DNA of 64,000 nucleotides from Xenorhabdus koppenhoeferi. Its GTDB lineage: Bacteria; Pseudomonadota; Gammaproteobacteria; Enterobacterales; Enterobacteriaceae. The notes beneath the pieces were generated by a model, which saw only the letters and a program-made list of their open reading frames with translations, searched no databases and was not told where the DNA came from. The DNA is taken from assembly GCF_900116635.1 (NCBI RefSeq), contig NZ_FPBJ01000003.1, positions 62,001-126,000 on the forward strand, read 5' to 3'. Positions 36,724 through 46,280 of the stretch are shown here, in pieces. Each line of letters begins with the position of its first letter. Position 1 is the stretch's first letter. A program made the position numbers and the translations under genes.

Positions 36724-37028
36724 GATTACATTTAATCTTGGGTAAACTATAAAACACATTTATTTGGACTAGATATATTTACTGATTAATATCAGGGATA
36801 AAATCTGAGTTTTGGAGAGTCCTTCACAAAACGTGCTAAACTTTTGGTCAGGAATTATTCTTTTCAGAGTTTGTTGTAAGAATTTGTAGTCATTTATTAT
36901 ATATACAGATATAAGTCATTAACGGCTAGCTGATTTATTATTTCTCTGCTAACAATAGCAGTAGCCGAATGCTTGATTATCAGTTTATTATCAAGCGTCT
37001 CTATCGGACATTAAAATTAGGAGTAACT

Positions 37029-37502
37029 ATGTTCAAACGTTTCCTGGTTGGTGCAGTCGTAGTAACCACATTGTCTGGTTGTGCAAACATGGGAGCACTT
37101 TCTAGTGATACTTATTCTATTGGTCAAGCTAAACAGGCTCAGGCTGTGACCTATGGTACTATCTTGTCTGTACGTCCCGTCACGATTAAAGGCAATGACG
37201 CTGGTGATCCTAATGTGTTAGGGCTCATTGGCGGAGCTGTTTTGGGGGGGCTATTAGGTAATACTGTCGGTGGAGGCTCTGGTCAAAAACTTGCTACGGC
37301 CACAGGTGCTATTGCAGGTGGTATTGCTGGTCAAGGCATTGAGGGGGCGGTAAACCAAACAAAAGGTGTTGAGCTAGAAATTCACACAGATAGCGGAAAA
37401 AATATCATCGTGGTACAAAAGTTGGATCAAATTGTATTCAACAAAGGTCAACGTGTCAGGATTGCTGACAGCGGAGATTCTTTAACAGTATCACCGCTCT
37501 GA
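37029..37502 (+). CDS. slyB: Outer-membrane lipoprotein SlyB
   Basis: A 157-residue lipoprotein with a lipobox at LSGC (Cys about residue 18), a Gly-rich glycine-zipper helix (GLIGGAVLGGLLGNTVGGG ... GAIAGGIAG) and a C-terminal beta domain. SlyB is a PhoP-regulated outer-membrane lipoprotein in E. coli and Salmonella. The ATG at 37029 gives the normal signal peptide (MFKRFLVGAVVVTTLSGC) and follows ttaggag. It is divergent from anmK and convergent with slyA, the usual arrangement. Confidence 0.95.
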   Translation: MFKRFLVGAVVVTTLSGCANMGALSSDTYSIGQAKQAQAVTYGTILSVRPVTIKGNDAGDPNVLGLIGGAVLGGLLGNTVGGGSGQKLATATGAIAGGIAGQGIEGAVNQTKGVELEIHTDSGKNIIVVQKLDQIVFNKGQRVRIADSGDSLTVSPL

Positions 37503-37525
37503 AATACCCAAATAAACAAGACTAA

Positions 37526-37565
37526 AAAATCGCGGCTGACCAATATCTAGACCGCGATTTTATTA
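37526..37565. terminator. Terminator after slyB
   Basis: AAAATCGCGG and CCGCGATTTT form a 10-bp stem around a 15-base loop between the convergent slyB and slyA. T/A-rich on both sides, so it may work in both directions. Confidence 0.75.
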
Positions 37566-37655
37566 CTGTATATCCTTCATTTTTCTAATTGCGGCTTCGT
37601 CAGCTGCACCCATTCATCTCCGTCACATTGCAACTTGAAATCGATTAGATATGGA
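37566..37655. repeat. Strongly decayed ERIC-like element
   Basis: Stretches such as tccttcatttttctaattgc and cacattgcaacttgaaatcg keep the ERIC layout but at low identity. It lies between slyB and slyA. Confidence 0.5.
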
Positions 37656-37662
37656 TTAATTT

Positions 37663-38100
37663 TTATATTACCTGTTTATGTAATTGGTTAATGTTTTTTT
37701 CGATTTTTTTTATTACAGAAGCAAGCAGAATTAACTCATCATGAGTAATTCCCTCCAAGATCTCTTTCCTTGTAGAACCAATAACACTATCTACTTTTCT
37801 GATAAAGGTTTCCGATTCTCCGGTTAGTTTGATTCTTTTTGCGCGTCGATCATTGGCACATGTATGACGTGTAATCAGTTTCTTTTCTTCTAATTGATCA
37901 AGAGTTCTCACCAGAGACGGTTGCTCAATACCAATAGCTTTCGCAAGCTGTATCTGTGATTGTTCTGGTGGCAGCTGACTAATATTGCATAAAGTAACCC
38001 AATGTGTCTGAGTTAATTTCAACGGTTTCAAACGATGATCAATTAAAGCGCGCCAAACACGAACTAAACGTGCCAGGTCTGATCCCAATGTCAATTCCAA
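37663..38100 (-). CDS. slyA: MarR-family transcriptional regulator SlyA
   Basis: A 145-residue dimeric winged-helix regulator. The DNA-recognition region [27 protein letters not shown] and wing [14 protein letters not shown] are nearly identical to E. coli/Salmonella SlyA. SlyA relieves H-NS silencing of virulence and envelope genes and so is a plausible controller of the toxin and other acquired genes here, an inference. Same neighbour (slyB) as in E. coli. Confidence 0.95.
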   Translation of the reverse strand: MELTLGSDLARLVRVWRALIDHRLKPLKLTQTHWVTLCNISQLPPEQSQIQLAKAIGIEQPSLVRTLDQLEEKKLITRHTCANDRRAKRIKLTGESETFIRKVDSVIGSTRKEILEGITHDELILLASVIKKIEKNINQLHKQVI

Positions 38101-38789
38101 TTACCCCCTCCTTATAATTAGAGACTCATATAATCTCAATGAATTATCCAATCAGTTTATTCATATGAATAATGGATACGCACCTATATCATGCTTACAT
38201 TAGCAGAATCAGATATTTTGCTAATTACCTAATTAGTGTCGCGTTGGCTTGTTACTCAAAGTTGACATCTTCGTCTTCGTCGCCCTAAAGAGCGAAGTTC
38301 TACGGCGCACCGAATAAAATCGCGCATTAATCCACCAACGATATAAATATAAACTGTATAAAATAATCTTCTAACTAAACTATTATGATTTTAAATATCA
38401 ACAAAAAAAATACAATCCCCCAAAATATATACATTTCCACTCGGTTAAAGTTCTATAAGAATAACCGCCATCCAAATACTAATCTATATATTTTTACATT
38501 AATATCATTTTTCTCTTACAAAAAACACTAATTTAATAAAAAATAAATAAAAAACAATGGGATGGAAAAATCGCATCTTTATTGTTCAATAAATAATGCT
38601 TTAATAAGAAATTTTTATCGAAATATAAAAATCAGTCAACAAGAGTGATATTTTTTAAAAACTTAAGTCAAATTAAAGAGATGTAATATGAATATCATAT
38701 CATTTATTATCAGTAATATTTCTTATTCCTGAAGCCATCTTAATCCATTGATCATATAAGAGATATTTTTTGATCTATTTAGAATAAAA
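38101..38789. other. Long AT-rich gene-poor region
   Basis: About 690 bp with no credible gene. One patch at about 38236-38335 is clearly richer in G+C (cgtcttcgtcgccctaaagag, ctacggcgcaccg), unlike its surroundings, and may be an insertion-sequence scrap. The rest is very A/T-rich and includes the slyA promoter at the left end. Confidence 0.4.
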
Positions 38790-39029
38790 CTAAAATAAAC
38801 CAAGTTGTTCCGGAATAATATTTTCATTCTCTCCTTTTATTTTTAATGCTCTTAGATATCTGTGACGACATAAGCTAAATATTTTTCTTTTTTCACTATC
38901 TGATAATTTCATCCACATAAATCGTTCTTCCCTGCTCCGATAACATCCTCGGCAAAAACCACGGGAATCAGATTCACAAATCCCTCGGCAAGGGTTTTGA
39001 ATAGCAAAAAGTTCTAATTGTTCAGCCAT
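38790..39029 (-). CDS. ydhL: DUF1289 family protein YdhL
   Basis: A 79-residue small protein with the DUF1289 signature: NPCRGICESDSRGFCRGCYRSREERFMWMKLSDSEKR, four cysteines that look like a zinc or Fe-S ligand set. Function is not known. In E. coli ydhL lies near gloA; here nemR/nemA, which sit between them in E. coli, are absent. Start with aggag-like site (gagga) upstream. Confidence 0.85.
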   Translation of the reverse strand: MAEQLELFAIQNPCRGICESDSRGFCRGCYRSREERFMWMKLSDSEKRKIFSLCRHRYLRALKIKGENENIIPEQLGLF

Positions 39030-39268
39030 TTGATCCTCCTGTACTCAGATTCATCAACCTGCTTTTCATGAGGAAACTGTCATTTATATCCTTCATCCAT
39101 GATAGTTAAAAGCTAAAATAGTAACATAATTAGATCAAGTAAATGGAAGGACAAATTGAATTATTTTACCTATACAAGTTATAGTTTAGCCAGACATGTG
39201 CAGTCAGTGGGCAAAGTTACACAATAAAGCTATGTTTCATAATAACATTATAATATCAAGAGGTAATT

Positions 39269-39676
39269 ATGCGTTTACTCCATACTATGATCCGTGTTGG
39301 CAACATGCAACGCTCGATTAATTTCTACACTCAGGTAATGGGCATGCGTTTACTTCGCACTAGCGAAAATCCAGAGTATAAGTATTCCCTCGCTTTTGTT
39401 GGCTATAGCGATGAAAGTCAAGGCGCAGTCATTGAGCTGACATACAACTGGGGTGTCGAAAACTATGAAATGGGAACCGCGTTTGGGCATATAGCCTTGG
39501 GTGTTGATGATGTCGCAGCAACTTGTGAGCGCATCAAACTTTCAGGTGGAAATGTAACCCGCGAAGCCGGGCCAGTCAAAGGAGGAACAACTGTCATTGC
39601 ATTTGTTGAAGATCCTGATGGCTATAAGATCGAACTCATCGAAAACAAAAGCGCCAGTAATGCATTAAGAAACTAA
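39269..39676 (+). CDS. gloA: Lactoylglutathione lyase (glyoxalase I)
   Basis: A 135-residue metalloenzyme (Ni in enterobacteria) that isomerises the methylglyoxal-glutathione hemithioacetal to S-lactoylglutathione. Typical segments are [30 protein letters not shown] (metal His 5), [24 protein letters not shown] (metal Glu and His) and [14 protein letters not shown]. Ribosome site agagg is 6 bases before the ATG; a terminator follows. Together with FrmA/FrmB it is part of glutathione-linked aldehyde detoxification. Confidence 0.96.
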   Translation: MRLLHTMIRVGNMQRSINFYTQVMGMRLLRTSENPEYKYSLAFVGYSDESQGAVIELTYNWGVENYEMGTAFGHIALGVDDVAATCERIKLSGGNVTREAGPVKGGTTVIAFVEDPDGYKIELIENKSASNALRN

Positions 39677-39732
39677 TTACTTAGTACACCTATAGATTTC
39701 AAGATAATGCCTGGAAAATAAAATAGAGATTA

Positions 39733-39762
39733 AAAGGGCATATTTTATTGCCCTTTCTTATC
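39733..39762 (+). terminator. Terminator after gloA
   Basis: AAAAGGGCA pairs with TGCCCTTT across an 8-base loop, followed by CTTATCTT. It lies 57 bases beyond the gloA stop. Confidence 0.75.
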
Positions 39763-39868
39763 TTCACCGGGTAAGCGTATTATTTCTGCAAGACATCCTA
39801 AATTTTGTCATAATGTCCGCTATTCCAGAGTTAAAAACAAAATCCTGAAGTTAAGAATTGAAAATCAG

Positions 39869-40528
39869 ATGTCTAATAAAAATGATCAAAATATGCTAAG
39901 TGGACGCTTTCGTGGCTACTATCCCGTCGTCATTGATGTCGAAACTGCTGGTTTTAATGCACGAACAGACGCTTTACTTGAACTTGCTGCAATCACGCTA
40001 AAAATGGATGAAGATGGTTGGCTAATGCCCGCTGATACTCTACATTTCCATGTTGACCCTTTTGAAGGGGCTAATCTTGATCCGGCAGCTCTGGCATTCA
40101 CTGGTATTGATCCCACAAATCCTTTGCGAGGCGCGGTCAGTGAATACACAGCATTACATGCTATTTTCAAAATGATCCGCAAAGGTATAAAAGATACTAA
40201 CTGCAATCGTGCAATTATGGTCGCCCATAATGCCAATTTTGATCATAATTTTATTATGGCAGCAGCAGAACGCTCTGGTTTAAAACGCAATCCTTTCCAT
40301 CCATTTGCGACTTTTGATACCGCAGCACTTAGTGGACTGGTTCTTGGGCAGACAATCCTTGCCAGAGCTTGCATCACTGCGGAAATACCGTTTGATAGTG
40401 ATCAAGCCCACAGCGCACTTTATGATACCGACCGAACTGCCCTACTTTTCTGTGAACTGGTTAATCGCTGGAAACGGCTCGGTGGCTGGCCATTAGCTTC
40501 TACTGACTTTGCTGACGAAGCTCCCTAG
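39869..40528 (+). CDS. rnt: Ribonuclease T
   Basis: A 219-residue DEDDh-type 3'-5' exoribonuclease that trims tRNA CCA ends and matures stable RNAs. Catalytic motifs are visible: Exo I in [11 protein letters not shown] (Asp, Glu), Exo II in [12 protein letters not shown], and Exo III in [19 protein letters not shown] (His, Asp). The ribosome site is weak. gloA-rnt is the E. coli order; lhr, which follows rnt in E. coli, is missing and grxD follows instead. Confidence 0.95.
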   Translation: MSNKNDQNMLSGRFRGYYPVVIDVETAGFNARTDALLELAAITLKMDEDGWLMPADTLHFHVDPFEGANLDPAALAFTGIDPTNPLRGAVSEYTALHAIFKMIRKGIKDTNCNRAIMVAHNANFDHNFIMAAAERSGLKRNPFHPFATFDTAALSGLVLGQTILARACITAEIPFDSDQAHSALYDTDRTALLFCELVNRWKRLGGWPLASTDFADEAP

Positions 40529-40532
40529 AATA

Positions 40533-40568
40533 TAAGCCCCATACCTTATCATATAGCTATGGGGCTTA
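40533..40568. terminator. Hairpin between convergent rnt and grxD
   Basis: AAGCCCCATA and TATGGGGCTT form a 10-bp stem around a 16-base loop; no T-run, but it lies exactly between two convergent stops and may serve both. Confidence 0.6.
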
Positions 40569-40601
40569 ACATTCGCTCATCGTTCTGATGAATGATGATG
40601 C

Positions 40602-40982
40602 TTATTCCTGCTCACGGTATTTATCAGCAGTTTCTTTAATCAGCGTTTGTAATTCACCACGCTGATACATCTCAACAAGAATGTCACAGCCGCCTACCAA
40701 CTCACCATCAATCCAAAGCTGAGGAAAAGTCGGCCAATGAGCATATTTAGGTAACTCGGCACGAATATCCGGATTTTGCAGAATATCCACGTAAGCAAAA
40801 CGCTCACCACAAGCAGATAGAGCCTGAACTGCCTGAGCAGAGAAACCACAGTTTGGTAATTTAGGAGAACCTTTCATATACAACAGAATTGGGTTTTCGC
40901 TAATTTGGCGTTTGATTTTTTCAATAATTTCCTGAGTCGTTGTATCAAAAACTGTGTTAGTGTTCATATTAGTATTCACCAT
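40602..40982 (-). CDS. grxD: Monothiol glutaredoxin GrxD
   Basis: A 126-residue monothiol (CGFS-type) glutaredoxin that carries Fe-S clusters and works with BolA-type partners. It contains ILLYMKGSPKLPNCGFSAQAVQAL with the single active Cys, and WPTFPQLWIDGELVGGCDIL. An N-terminal extension of about 10 residues compared with E. coli GrxD comes from using the ATG that has aagga 8 bases upstream; a second ATG lies 5 codons in. Confidence 0.95.
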   Translation of the reverse strand: MVNTNMNTNTVFDTTTQEIIEKIKRQISENPILLYMKGSPKLPNCGFSAQAVQALSACGERFAYVDILQNPDIRAELPKYAHWPTFPQLWIDGELVGGCDILVEMYQRGELQTLIKETADKYREQE

Positions 40983-41343
40983 TATTGCTTCCTTAAAACT
41001 GCGAGCGCTATTCTCAGTATCAGAAAAGATTGATTCAGAATACCACTTTCTGCTCTGATTTTTCTACCGCGAACTTTTTACGTTAAATTTTTTGCCACAA
41101 TATGAAACAAGTGAGCGTTCGATATTTTCCCTCACTGGGTCTATTCAGCCCGTATAACGGCTCAGTTATACGCCAGATTGCCGCTAAGCAGCATCTTTTA
41201 TTCTGTTCTTTAGCAGAAAAATTGTTAAGATAATTACCAAAATAGCAACATGATAATAAGCTTAAATTTGCTCTGGCCATGATTAGTATCTTTTAAGTTA
41301 TGGTTTGTTGAGCCAAAAACCCGATATTAAAAAGGAGCATGCA

Positions 41344-41922
41344 ATGTCTTTTGAATTACCAGCATTACCTTATGCCAAAAATGCCTTAGAACCGCACATT
41401 TCCGCAGAAACCCTAGAATACCATTATGGTAAACACCACAACGCTTACGTTGTAAACCTGAATAACTTGGTTAAAGATACTGAATTTGCTGGAAAATCTT
41501 TGGAAGAAATCATCAAAACATCTGAAGGTGGCATCTTCAATAATGCAGCGCAAGTCTGGAACCATACTTTCTACTGGCATAGCCTGTCACCAAATGGTGG
41601 TGGCGAACCAACTGGAAAAGTAGCAGATACCATTAATCATGCTTTCGGTTCTTTTGCTGAATTTAAACAGCAGTTTACTGATGCAGCCCTGAAAAACTTT
41701 GGTTCAGGTTGGACATGGTTAGTTAAGAAAACTGACGGCAGTCTGGCGATCGTTAACACTTCTAATGCTGCCACTCCACTGACCGGCGAAGATAAACCAG
41801 TTCTGACTGTTGATGTTTGGGAGCACGCGTATTACATCGATTACCGTAATGCACGCCCTCAATATTTGGAACATTTCTGGTCTTTGGTCAACTGGAAATT
41901 TGTCGAGGAAAACTTGGTTTAA
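41344..41922 (+). CDS. sodB: Iron superoxide dismutase
   Basis: A 192-residue cytosolic Fe-type superoxide dismutase. Metal-binding regions ETLEYHYGKHHNAYV (His), QVWNHTFYWHSL (His) and DVWEHAYYIDYRNARPQYLEHFW (Asp, His) are all present, with the Gly/Ala-containing second-sphere pattern of the Fe enzyme. The ATG at 41344 has a strong aaggag 7 bases upstream and matches the processed E. coli start (SFELPALPY). Likely iron-responsive by Fur and RyhB as in E. coli, which is an inference. Confidence 0.96.
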   Translation: MSFELPALPYAKNALEPHISAETLEYHYGKHHNAYVVNLNNLVKDTEFAGKSLEEIIKTSEGGIFNNAAQVWNHTFYWHSLSPNGGGEPTGKVADTINHAFGSFAEFKQQFTDAALKNFGSGWTWLVKKTDGSLAIVNTSNAATPLTGEDKPVLTVDVWEHAYYIDYRNARPQYLEHFWSLVNWKFVEENLV

Positions 41923-42064
41923 TAAGCTTAATTTATAAGCTTAATTTTCACACCAAATTGCAATAACAAGGGCAGGCTTTCTTCCATTCACTGAATAATG
42001 AATACCGGAAAACCGGCCCTTCAGGCAAGAGATGTTACACGTCAATTCTTTTTCTTGATCCTGA

Positions 42065-42151
42065 TTAGATAATACAAAGGCTTCCCCAAAAAACAATCAT
42101 GATTAATGCACTACCAGCAACCATTAATCCCAACTTCAGCTCTGTATCCAT
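42065..42151 (-). CDS. ynhF: Small membrane protein YnhF
   Basis: A 28-codon ORF, MDTELKLG followed by one hydrophobic helix and ending SLCII, with a good gagg site 7 bases before the ATG. E. coli ynhF is a 29-residue single-helix membrane protein starting MSTDLKF in the same place and orientation, between sodB/ydhP and purR. Position, size, start and helix all agree. No known function. Too short for most gene finders. Confidence 0.7.
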   Translation of the reverse strand: MDTELKLGLMVAGSALIMIVFWGSLCII

Positions 42152-42356
42152 AGAACATCCTCAATGTGAAAAATAAAACTACCCAACACCATAAATTTTG
42201 TATAATCAGTCACCGTATTATCTAAAAACACATACAGCAATCTTGAATCTATACTCCTTATAGCATTGATTATTACTTTCACTTTTGAGCTAGATCAGAC
42301 AAAATTCAGGGTTCATCGCTAAATTATTGCCAACCATCACTCTATATATAAATATG

Positions 42357-42372
42357 GTGGCAAACGCTTAAC
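42357..42372. promoter_or_regulatory. Possible PurR operator upstream of purR
   Basis: gtggcaaacgcttaac shares the central GCAAACG half and the overall symmetry of the PurR box (consensus ACGCAAACGTTTTCGT), with a weaker right half. It lies about 125 bp before the purR start, where an autoregulatory operator is expected. Confidence 0.35.
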
Positions 42373-42377
42373 AAAGA

Positions 42378-42462
42378 TCCATATCCAATAGATTTCAAGT
42401 TGAAGCATATCGGTAAGTAGATGCTATCAACCAAAGCAGCAGCTTGAAAGATAAGGTATATA
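42378..42462. repeat. Decayed ERIC-like element
   Basis: Starts atatccaatagatttcaag and ends gcttgaaagataaggtatata; middle shortened and diverged. It lies directly upstream of purR, between its possible operator and its start. Confidence 0.6.
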
Positions 42463-42496
42463 AATTTAGACCATAAGGTCAGGAGTCCTTTTTATC

Positions 42497-43522
42497 ATGG
42501 CAACGATTAAAGATGTGGCCAAACGCGCTGGTGTTTCGACCACTACCGTATCCCATGTTATCAATAAAACCCGTTTCGTCGCCGAAGATACAAAGGCTAC
42601 CGTTTGGGCTGCTATTAAAGAACTAAATTATTCTCCCAGCGCCGTTGCCCGTAGCTTGAAAGTTAACCACACAAAATCCATCGGATTGTTAGCAACGTCG
42701 AGTGAAGCTCCATATTTTGCTGAAATCATAGAATCTGTTGAAAATAGTTGCTATAGAAAAGGCTATACCCTGATTTTATGCAACTCTCATAACAATATTG
42801 ATAAGCAGAAAGCTTATCTCGCCATGTTGGCACAAAAACGCGTAGATGGCCTGCTGGTAATGTGCTCCGAATATCCTGAGCAGCTTTTGGGCATGCTAGA
42901 AGATTACCGTAATATTCCAATGGTCGTTATGGATTGGGGCGAATCTCGTGGAGATTTTACCGATGCAATCATTGATAACGCTTTTCATGGTGGTTACTTG
43001 GCTGGCCGTTATCTTATTGAACGTGGTCACAGGGATATTGCGTCTATTCCTGGCTCTCTGGCAAGAAATACTGGCGGCGGACGTCACCAAGGATTTCTCA
43101 AGGCGCTCAAAGAAGCCAATGTCGCTATTCGGGATGAGTGGATTGTGCAAGGTGACTTTGAGCCTGAATCCGGCTATCAAGCCATGTGTAAGATCCTGAA
43201 TCAAAAACATCGCCCAACGGCTGTTTTTTGCGGTGGGGACGTTATGGCAATGGGGGCAATCTGTGCCGCTGATGAGCTGGGGCTACGTGTTCCACAAGAT
43301 ATTTCTATCATCGGTTATGACAATATCCGCAATGCCCGTTATTTTACTCCCGCATTGACCACGATTCACCAACCTAAAGAACGTCTGGGACAAATGGCCT
43401 TTTCAACGTTATTGGATAGGATAGTCAACAAGCGTGAAGAGGCACAAACGATTGAAGTCCATCCACGCCTCGTTGAACGGCGCTCTGTCGCGGATGGACC
43501 TTTTATCGATTATCGTCGTTGA
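42497..43522 (+). CDS. purR: Purine repressor PurR (LacI family)
   Basis: A 341-residue LacI-family repressor. HTH at residues 2-26 ([22 protein letters not shown]) with the hinge helix [12 protein letters not shown]; effector domain for hypoxanthine/guanine with [16 protein letters not shown] and the C-terminal [20 protein letters not shown]. Very close to E. coli PurR. It represses purine biosynthesis genes. A ggag-like site (aggag) sits 10 bases upstream. Divergent from ynhF and convergent with punR, as in E. coli. Confidence 0.96.
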   Translation: MATIKDVAKRAGVSTTTVSHVINKTRFVAEDTKATVWAAIKELNYSPSAVARSLKVNHTKSIGLLATSSEAPYFAEIIESVENSCYRKGYTLILCNSHNNIDKQKAYLAMLAQKRVDGLLVMCSEYPEQLLGMLEDYRNIPMVVMDWGESRGDFTDAIIDNAFHGGYLAGRYLIERGHRDIASIPGSLARNTGGGRHQGFLKALKEANVAIRDEWIVQGDFEPESGYQAMCKILNQKHRPTAVFCGGDVMAMGAICAADELGLRVPQDISIIGYDNIRNARYFTPALTTIHQPKERLGQMAFSTLLDRIVNKREEAQTIEVHPRLVERRSVADGPFIDYRR

Positions 43523-43525
43523 TAG

Positions 43526-44434
43526 TTAGTTTTCTTGCAACCATTCAGCATTAAGTGTTTCACTATCTCCAAGATAATCAAACAACCAACTTAATGCTGG
43601 TGAATAACTTTTTTGCGACCATGCTAAGCAGCATGGGCTATCAGGCAATGGTTGCTCTAGTTCGAGCGCTATCAGTTTTTCCTTGCGAATTAACGGTAAT
43701 GCATGATGCTCGGGTACCATTCCCATACATAGTCCATCCATCAGGCAATTTAGGCCAACATTCCAATCTGGAACCACCAACCGTCGTTGATTATCTAAAG
43801 CCCACGTATCACGTTTGGGTAAGCTACGTGAAGTATCTTCTAAACATAGGCTAGGATAAGGTCGCATTTGGTCATCATTTAATTTTCCTGATATATCTGA
43901 CAACTCATGCTCAGGGCTGGCTACGCATACCCAAGGCATGAATCCCATATCCTTAAAACTATACCGTTCACCAACAGGAGACGCCCGTGTCGCGCCAATA
44001 GCGACATCCACTCGCTCATTGATTAATGCATCCCATACACCATTAAAGACTTCAGGGTAGATGAATAGCTCAATATCAGGAAAATGTCGGTAAAAATCCA
44101 AAATTAATTGGTGAGTTCTCTCAGGTTTTACAACTTGATCAACGGCGATACTTAACTGCCCCCGCCAACCATTAGCCACTTGTTGGCACTGATGTCGGGT
44201 GTGATTCATTTTTTTGATAACAGAGCGGGCTTCCTTGACAAAAATAGCGCCTGCTTCAGTCAAATCAACGTCACGGTGACGGCGCTCAAATAAAGGCACA
44301 GCCAACCACTCTTCAAGTTGTTTTACTGTATAGCTTATAGCAGAAGGTACTCGATGAAGCTCAGATGCAGCTGCACTGAAACTTCCTGTTCTGGCAACAG
44401 AATCGACAACTTCCAGAGAGTATTCAGACCACAT
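43526..44434 (-). CDS. punR: LysR-family regulator PunR (YdhB)
   Basis: A 302-residue LysR-type regulator; HTH at residues about 3-60 (SLEVVDSVARTGSFSAAASELHRVPSAISYTVKQLEEWLAVPLFERR), then a ligand-binding domain. Start MWSEYSLEVVD is identical in layout to E. coli YdhB and follows aagga by 7 bases; the longer ATG five codons upstream is rejected. YdhB has been renamed PunR because it activates punC in response to purine nucleosides. It is divergently arranged with punC here, sharing a 123-bp promoter region. Confidence 0.9.
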   Translation of the reverse strand: MWSEYSLEVVDSVARTGSFSAAASELHRVPSAISYTVKQLEEWLAVPLFERRHRDVDLTEAGAIFVKEARSVIKKMNHTRHQCQQVANGWRGQLSIAVDQVVKPERTHQLILDFYRHFPDIELFIYPEVFNGVWDALINERVDVAIGATRASPVGERYSFKDMGFMPWVCVASPEHELSDISGKLNDDQMRPYPSLCLEDTSRSLPKRDTWALDNQRRLVVPDWNVGLNCLMDGLCMGMVPEHHALPLIRKEKLIALELEQPLPDSPCCLAWSQKSYSPALSWLFDYLGDSETLNAEWLQEN

Positions 44435-44556
44435 ATATCTTCCTTTCAATTTTTTTCACAGCATATTGCAAATATTACCGTTTCACAAGTAAAAATCATG
44501 CCATATAGAATAAGTCGGGTATTCTCTTATCAACTACAAATCAAATTATTAACACA

Positions 44557-45738
44557 ATGGAAACAAATAAAAATTCAATTCTATTCATGTTCTATCTCTC
44601 CGGTCTGAGCATGCTCGGTTACTTGGCTATCGACATGTATCTGCCTGCTTTTGACATAATGAAAGCAGAATTAGGTACTTCAGCAAATTCTATCAGTGCG
44701 AGTCTCAGTATTTTTCTCGCTGGCTTTGCCTTTGCCCAGCTGTTATGGGGGCAATTGTCTGACCGTTTAGGAAGAAAGCCTGTTCTTATTATCGGATTAT
44801 CTCTGTTTTCCATTAGCTGTTTAGGTATGCTCTGGATAACTGATTCCACACAATTGCTTGTACTGAGATTTATTCAAGCGGTAGGAGTCTGTTCTGCGGC
44901 GGTTTCCTGGCAAGCTCTGGTCGTTGACAGATATGATACAGAACAAGCCAAACGCGTTTTTGCCATGATCATGCCTTTAGTTGCGCTTTCCCCTGCCCTT
45001 GCACCTTTATTGGGGGCATGGTTATTGATGCATGGTGGCTGGAGAATTATTTTCCTTGTATTATTGGCAGTAACACTCTTGCTGCTGGCTCCAACATTTT
45101 TGTTAACCAATAAATATGGTAATACCGAAACCAATACCGACGGTAAGACGACAATTTCTTTCTTTAAATTACTAAGCTCCCCTGTTTTTAGTGGGAATGT
45201 ACTGATTTATGCTTCTTGCAGCGCTGGCTTTTTTGCCTGGCTGACTGGTTCACCAACAATTTTGAATAATATGGGCTATGACCCTACCGATATTGGCCTA
45301 AGTTATATTCCGCAAACTTTAGCGTTTATGTTTGGTGGATATGGTTGTCGTATCTTATTGGAAAAAGTAAAAAGTGAAACAGTATTTCCAATTTTGCTGA
45401 TTGGTTATGCTGTCAGTATGGTTATTATTTATTTGATTTCCATCTCCAATGAGCCTTCATTTATAGCAATTCTTATTCCTTTCTGTGTCATGGCTGCAAT
45501 GAATGGTGCCTCTTATCCAATTGCGGTGGCAAATACTCTCTCTGTTTACCCTAAGAACAGTGGTAAAGCTGCCGCATTACAAAATGCATTGCAATTAGGG
45601 CTTTGTTTTGTCGCAAGTATGATTGTCTCGCTATTTATGAAATATCCTCTTCTATCGACAGCAACAGTTATGGTTTCTACTGTTGTTCCCATGGCAGCAG
45701 GTTATTGGCTACAAAAAAAAATTCCAAAAAACAATTAA
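44557..45738 (+). CDS. punC: MFS purine nucleoside transporter PunC (YdhC)
   Basis: A 393-residue 12-helix major facilitator of the Bcr/CmlA branch. The helix 1-2 region YLAIDMYLPAFDIMKAELG and loop motif GQLSDRLGRKPVLIIGL are typical. By synteny with punR and purR it is PunC, implicated in purine nucleoside transport in E. coli; the family also includes drug exporters, so transport direction is not shown by sequence. No ribosome site is evident. Confidence 0.87.
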   Translation: METNKNSILFMFYLSGLSMLGYLAIDMYLPAFDIMKAELGTSANSISASLSIFLAGFAFAQLLWGQLSDRLGRKPVLIIGLSLFSISCLGMLWITDSTQLLVLRFIQAVGVCSAAVSWQALVVDRYDTEQAKRVFAMIMPLVALSPALAPLLGAWLLMHGGWRIIFLVLLAVTLLLLAPTFLLTNKYGNTETNTDGKTTISFFKLLSSPVFSGNVLIYASCSAGFFAWLTGSPTILNNMGYDPTDIGLSYIPQTLAFMFGGYGCRILLEKVKSETVFPILLIGYAVSMVIIYLISISNEPSFIAILIPFCVMAAMNGASYPIAVANTLSVYPKNSGKAAALQNALQLGLCFVASMIVSLFMKYPLLSTATVMVSTVVPMAAGYWLQKKIPKNN

Positions 45739-46124
45739 ACATAAATCGAACAATTTCCGAACACAATAATAAATAAGAATATTATCATCTAAAGGTTATA
45801 TCATAATGTAGCCTTAGATGATTGTTAAAATACTATTTCACTCATATACTCATACCACTTCACTATTCTAAAAAATCCGGAGTTCAAGGTTTTTCAGAGC
45901 ACAGAAGTTCTCTTTAGTTTTAGGATGAATAAGCAATTTGTGCTTTCTTGATAATTTCATATTATTTCTAAATAATTCTTCTTGGTTTTAACATAATAAG
46001 AAATAACTATAAATAGGCTTTCATCATAGTGTTACACTCAAATTACAAGATTCCTTACCCTCGTTGCACGACGAGTCAGGAAGTGAACTACCATTTTGGA
46101 GTGCTATTTATATAAAGTGATACC
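45739..46124. other. AT-rich intergenic region upstream of cfa
   Basis: No gene is seen. At 46092-46110 a sequence attttggagtgctattta repeats that at 15419-15437, and in both places it lies within about 30 bp of an ERIC end. The rest may hold the cfa promoters. Confidence 0.4.
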
Positions 46125-46252
46125 TATACCCATTGGATTTCAAGATGCAGCGCGACGGCAAGGAGCGAATCCCCTGGAGCATAGATAACTATGTGACCGG
46201 GGTGAGTGAGCGCAGCCAACAAAGCTGCAACTTGAAAGACGACAGGTATAAA
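46125..46252. repeat. ERIC element, full length (128 bp)
   Basis: tatacccattggatttcaag to gacgacaggtata with the core gtgagtgagcgcagccaac; it lies just upstream of cfa and should be part of its leader or promoter. Confidence 0.92.
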
Positions 46253-46280
46253 ATTCCATCACACAAATGTTGGAGAGCAT

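Noticed and set aside
41083..41280. 65-codon minus-strand ORF between grxD and sodB
   Set aside because: No ribosome site, no signal or domain, and unbalanced composition; treated as non-coding.
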